NCBI RefSeq assembly: GCF_026278345.1
Contig: NZ_CP111085.1
Location: forward strand, 4,350,501 to 4,414,500
Direction of reading: 5' to 3'
Source: Tellurirhabdus rosea
GTDB lineage: Bacteria; Bacteroidota; Bacteroidia; Cytophagales; Spirosomataceae
DNA: 64,000 nt
Shown here: piece after piece, positions 61,621 to 64,000 of the stretch
Numbering within the stretch: the first letter of the stretch is position 1
Layout of the letters: each line of letters begins with the position of its first letter
The notes under the pieces: generated by a model
The model's input: the letters and a program-made list of their open reading frames with translations, nothing else
The model's database searches: none
Told to the model about the DNA's origin: nothing
Position numbers and translations under genes: made by a program

Positions 61621-64000
61621 ATGCAGTCATTTCTTCAACGATCCGCCCAATATATTTTTGAAAAACACGGCACCCGGATGGACAACGTCTGGGTCATCCT
61701 GCCGACCCGCCGCGCCGTGACAACCTTCCAGCAGGAACTGGCCCGGCAGTCCGACCAGCCGTTTCTGTCGCCGCACGCCCTGGCCGTCGACGATTTCATC
61801 ATGCAGGCCGCCGGGGTGCAGCTCATCGATCCGGTCAGCCTGCTCTTTGAACTTTACGAAGTTTTCCGCGAACTGGACGAAGCGCTCGAATTCGGGCGGT
61901 TTATGAACTGGGCGACCATCCTGCTCAACGACCTCGACCGCATCGACCAGTACCGCATCAATCCGTCCGAGCTGTTCAGCTACCTCTCGGCGGCCAAAGC
62001 CATCGAACGCTGGCGGCTCGACCTCCCGGCGGGCAAAATGCCAAATGTCGAAACGGCCGGAACCAAAAAATACTTCAAGCTTTTCGACAACCTCCAGGCG
62101 GCCTACTTCACGCTTCGGGAACGGCTGGAGGCCAAGGGCATGGCGTACCGGGGCATGGCCTACCGCATGCTGGCCGACAACATCGAGGGCTTCGTGCGCG
62201 ATAATCCGGCCTACGAAAAGCTGTATTTCGTGGGATTCAACGCACTCAGCCGGTCGGAGGAGGACGTGGTCAGAACGCTCGTCAAGGCGCAGAAGGCCGA
62301 AATGCTCTGGGATTCGGATGCATACTACATGAAATCCCGCCGCCAGGAAGCCGGGCGACTCCTGCGCCGCTACAAGGAAGAAGCCTGGAGCGGTCCGTGG
62401 AACTGGGAGGAGGAAGCCCTGACGGCGCCCAAACACATGAGCATCATCGGCGTGCCCAACGCCAGCATGCAGGCCAAAGTAGCCGGGCACCTGTACGAAG
62501 AATGGAACCGGGAGAAAGCGCCCGACGATACTACCCAGACGGCGCTGGTCCTCGGCGACGAAACGCTGCTGCTCCCGGTGCTGTACTCCCTGGGTGAGTC
62601 GGTCAGCGAACTAAACGTCACGATGGGCCTGTCGCTGCGGAACTCGATGCTGTTTACGCTCATCGACGCCCTGTTTGAAATGCAGCGGACCATCGCCGAG
62701 TTTCGCACGAAGGAAGGTGAAGTGGTGCGGGTGCCCAAATTCAACCACCGGCACGTCACGAAGGTTCTCAGCCACCCGTTCATCCGGCAGTACGAACAGG
62801 CGTTTCTGCCCGAAAAGGACCCCGAAACGCCCACGCTGCTTCGGCGGGTGATGCACAAGATCAGGACCGAAAACCGGGTTTACCTGAGCGAAACGGACCT
62901 GATCGAAATGGGCGAAAACACTGAGCTTTTTGGGGTGCTGTTCCGGCGCTGGCGACCCGAAAAGCCGCTCGACATCGTCCATCAGTTTTACAAACTCATC
63001 GACCTGCTGAGTCAGGTGTACGCCAACCAGCCGGACGCCATCGAAACAGAATACCTGTTTCTGTTCCAGAATCTGCTGCACCAGCTCGAAACGACGCTCG
63101 AACGCGACGACCGCCGCGAACTCATCGACATCCGGAGTTTCAAGCAGTTTCTGTACGAGCTGATCCGGCAAACCAGCATCCCGTTCGAAAGCGAAGGAGC
63201 CAGCGCCCTCCAAGTGATGGGGATGCTCGAAACGCGGGCGCTGGACTTCGACCGGCTCATCATTCTGTCGGTCAACGAAGGCGTGCTGCCACAGTCGCGG
63301 CACCTCAATTCGCTCATTCCGTTCGATGCCTGCGTGGAAGTGGGACTGCCGACTTATCAGGATCAGGAGTCGGTGATGGCCTACCACTTTTACCGGTTGC
63401 TGCAGCGGGCCAGGGAAGTGGTGCTGCTGTACGTGACCTCTCCCGACGCCTACGGAACCAGCAAGGGCGAGCCCAGCCGCTTTATCCGGCAAATTGAACA
63501 TGAACTGAAGCAAAAGGCGAGTAACAGCCTGACAATCAGCTATCCCATCGTTCGGTTTGGGAGTCCGGAGCCCGCACCATTGCCCGTTCCCGAACCCCTC
63601 CCGACGGTCGAAGCCGACAACCTGGTGATTCCCAAAAGCGACAGTGTGCTGGCCGAATTGCGCAGCATGCTCGAAGCGCGGGTTGAGGAGAAAAACGGCA
63701 AAATCCGGGTGCGCGGCGGGCTTTATCCGACCCATCTGAACTACTTCGTGAGCTGTTCCCTGCGGTATTATTTCAGCCGCGTCATCCAGGTCAAGGAAGA
63801 TGACGAGGTGGAAGAACAGCTCGGCGCCGATGAGTTCGGGACCTGGGTGCATGCCGTGCTCGAACACCTGGATGTGGACTACCGGATGAAAGGCGAGCCG
63901 GTCGATGAAGCGGTGATCCGGAAGGTGCTGGAAGAACAGTACACCGTCCTGTTTGGCAAACGGGAACGCGACGCCGGTATGAATTTTCTGCTGTACAATA
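61621..64000 (+). CDS. PD-(D/E)XK nuclease family protein, AddB/RecB-like (3' end outside window)
   Basis: An open frame of 793 codons starts at ATG 61621 and is still open at the window end. It begins MQSFLQRSAQYIFEKHG and VILPTRRAVTTFQQEL, the degenerate helicase start of AddB-like proteins. LYFVGFNALSRSEEDVV and an ALQVMGMLETRALDFDRLII / VNEGVLPQSR block follow, equivalent to late helicase motifs. The nuclease domain begins near YPTHLNYFVSCSLRYYFSRV and GTWVHAVLEHL; its catalytic residues would lie further on. It probably works with an AddA-like helicase-nuclease in double-strand break repair. Confidence 0.87.
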   Translation, partial: MQSFLQRSAQYIFEKHGTRMDNVWVILPTRRAVTTFQQELARQSDQPFLSPHALAVDDFIMQAAGVQLIDPVSLLFELYEVFRELDEALEFGRFMNWATILLNDLDRIDQYRINPSELFSYLSAAKAIERWRLDLPAGKMPNVETAGTKKYFKLFDNLQAAYFTLRERLEAKGMAYRGMAYRMLADNIEGFVRDNPAYEKLYFVGFNALSRSEEDVVRTLVKAQKAEMLWDSDAYYMKSRRQEAGRLLRRYKEEAWSGPWNWEEEALTAPKHMSIIGVPNASMQAKVAGHLYEEWNREKAPDDTTQTALVLGDETLLLPVLYSLGESVSELNVTMGLSLRNSMLFTLIDALFEMQRTIAEFRTKEGEVVRVPKFNHRHVTKVLSHPFIRQYEQAFLPEKDPETPTLLRRVMHKIRTENRVYLSETDLIEMGENTELFGVLFRRWRPEKPLDIVHQFYKLIDLLSQVYANQPDAIETEYLFLFQNLLHQLETTLERDDRRELIDIRSFKQFLYELIRQTSIPFESEGASALQVMGMLETRALDFDRLIILSVNEGVLPQSRHLNSLIPFDACVEVGLPTYQDQESVMAYHFYRLLQRAREVVLLYVTSPDAYGTSKGEPSRFIRQIEHELKQKASNSLTISYPIVRFGSPEPAPLPVPEPLPTVEADNLVIPKSDSVLAELRSMLEARVEEKNGKIRVRGGLYPTHLNYFVSCSLRYYFSRVIQVKEDDEVEEQLGADEFGTWVHAVLEHLDVDYRMKGEPVDEAVIRKVLEEQYTVLFGKRERDAGMNFLLYN

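Overview
The window reads as chromosomal DNA of a GC-rich member of the Bacteroidota, most likely order Cytophagales near Spirosoma/Larkinella/Rudanella. The support is a PorP/SprF protein with an OmpA-like partner, a T9SS-sorted protease, two SusC/SusD pairs, LytS/LytTR signalling, many Bacteroidota-only lipoproteins and barrels, starts without Shine-Dalgarno sites, and TAnnTTTG promoter boxes. No rRNA, phage, integrase, transposase or CRISPR was found. Placement is by recognition of families, not by a search.

Layout. 1-12.7 kb: T9SS-linked OmpA/PorP pair, a glycosyltransferase, an exported hydrolase, an ABC exporter, an exported oxidoreductase, a chromate-type transporter, a 2OG oxygenase, an exported superoxide dismutase, a lipoprotein and a small barrel. 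12.7-17.8 kb: three LytS-type histidine kinases without a response regulator, then a HipA-like kinase overlapping a DUF3037 gene. 17.9-30.3 kb: thioredoxin-like protein, an AT-rich acyltransferase, two identical tRNA-Asp genes, DinB, Nif3, a zinc-ribbon coiled coil, a TPR protein, a LytS/LytTR pair, a phosphatase, a thioesterase, an endonuclease III relative and a DUF486 membrane protein. 30.3-43.2 kb: two divergent SusCD operons, one ending in two lipoproteins and a T9SS-sorted M43 metalloprotease, which suggests protein or peptide capture and uptake. 43.3-64 kb: mostly housekeeping and envelope genes (SDR, CehA-type hydrolase, HMA chaperone, sterol-desaturase family, pyruvate carboxylase, NarL-type regulator, MenC, LpxK, a Porin_10-type barrel, DUF1835, MiaE) and the first 2.4 kb of an AddB-like nuclease gene that runs off the window.

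The least ordinary signal is not a gene. About nine intergenic hairpins, plus one unpaired arm, are built of 7-8 base tandem words. The word differs from copy to copy, yet the two arms of a copy carry the same word in inverted orientation. Five copies share a GCTCCGC / GCGGAGC (or GCGAAGC) inner core, and three of these have loops of exactly 21 nt, two of them similar in sequence. They often fill the whole gap between genes, in convergent gaps from stop codon to stop codon. A separate REP-like palindrome cluster at 59.75-59.96 kb shows a compensatory stem change. A perfect 15-bp intrinsic terminator stands 18 bases before the start codon of an orphan NarL-type regulator, which suggests an attenuator or a small RNA.
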